DNA of 37,359 nucleotides from Candidatus Pacearchaeota archaeon (lineage in GTDB: Archaea > Nanobdellota > Nanobdellia > Pacearchaeales > GW2011-AR1). The stretch lies in the NCBI GenBank assembly GCA_018303785.1, contig JAGVXM010000015.1, positions 1-37,359 on the forward strand. Direction: 5' to 3'. The stretch's first letter is position 1. Every line of letters begins with the position of its first letter. Shown in pieces: positions 36,947-37,359 of the stretch. The position numbers were made by a program, and so were the translations under genes. The notes under the pieces are model-generated. The model had not been told where the DNA came from. It worked only from the letters and a program-made list of their open reading frames with translations, and ran no database searches.

Positions 36947-37019
36947 TTTTGTCAAGTAATTTGTTTTATACTTAATCCATTGTAATAATCCTTAAAAATG
37001 ATTGCTTTATTGATTAAAG

Positions 37020-37235
37020 ATGGATGAAATAGGGAAAATATATAGAATTCCAGCATTTGAAGGTGCAGCTGATTTGTTAATAGGAAATCTCAGGAAAAGA
37101 GGATATGACGTTGAAGTATCGAACGTTTTGGAAACAGCTGTTTATGAGAAAATTAAGAAAGGCAAGTCAATACAAAGACGAACTTTAGGAATTATTAAAG
37201 ATGATGAATTTCTAGTTTATAATTCAGTTTTATAA
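37020..37235 (+). CDS. hypothetical protein
   Basis: 71-aa ORF, divergent from L3. Confidence 0.5.
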   Translation: MDEIGKIYRIPAFEGAADLLIGNLRKRGYDVEVSNVLETAVYEKIKKGKSIQRRTLGIIKDDEFLVYNSVL

Positions 37236-37290
37236 AAGCTTGCTGCTGAATTAAAATTAGGAGCGTGTCTAATAAATAATTCTTAAATGA

Positions 37291-37334
37291 AGTTCACCTC
37301 ATTTAATCATCTGATTAACTAAAGGAGGTGAACT
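37291..37334 (+). promoter_or_regulatory. nested inverted repeat sequestering Shine-Dalgarno: AGTTCACCTC ... GAGGTGAACT with inner TTAATCA-TC-TGATTAA
   Basis: Perfect 10-bp and 7-bp arms; 3' arm contains GGAGGTGA directly before ATG at 37335. Confidence 0.6.
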
Positions 37335-37359
37335 ATGTTAACTAGATGGAATACGGAAA
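37335..37359 (+). CDS. start of a truncated ORF (MLTRWNTE...), possibly a small heat shock protein
   Basis: ATG following strong SD; only 8 codons visible. Confidence 0.3.

Noticed and set aside
1-37359. CRISPR array, rRNA genes, canonical transposase or integrase
   Set aside because: No regularly spaced repeats, rRNA signatures or DDE/tyrosine recombinase ORFs seen

Overview
AT-rich archaeal window. The informational genes and the small split-up gene style suggest a DPANN lineage such as Woesearchaeota/Pacearchaeota (inference only). Left half: a surface-glycan / N-glycosylation neighbourhood containing a radical SAM-B12 protein, a frameshifted sugar-phosphate isomerase, an NAD-epimerase, a PHP-like protein, two GT2 glycosyltransferases, a flippase-like membrane protein, a GT4 phosphoglycosyltransferase, an F420/NADP-type reductase and AglB/STT3. 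It is followed by SpoIIM, prefoldin alpha, VanZ-like, DUF106/EMC3-like and SecY genes. Right half: one long minus-strand ribosomal superoperon (L3 to L15). Its 23 recognisable translation genes are interrupted by 15 small, unrecognised, mostly non-basic ORFs inserted exactly at gene junctions, nearly all with -4 to +2 nt spacing. Several of these interlopers look like divergent members of one family: an N-terminal [T/Y]-L-[DE]-x-[LIF]-[TA]-x-G motif, a central [EL]-[LI]-[IE]-[IV]-[NQ]-R strand, and a C-terminal Y..[FIL].[NKR]K[IL].EA[AG][LI] helix. One interloper is bounded by a 25-bp direct repeat with 24/25 identity. The S3-L29-aIF1 block has moved as a unit from its usual archaeal position (L22/S17) to between S5 and L30, and interlopers lie at both the vacated and the acquired sites. 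I regard this interloper system as the main discovery candidate. No searches were run; family calls come from recognised motifs and operon context.
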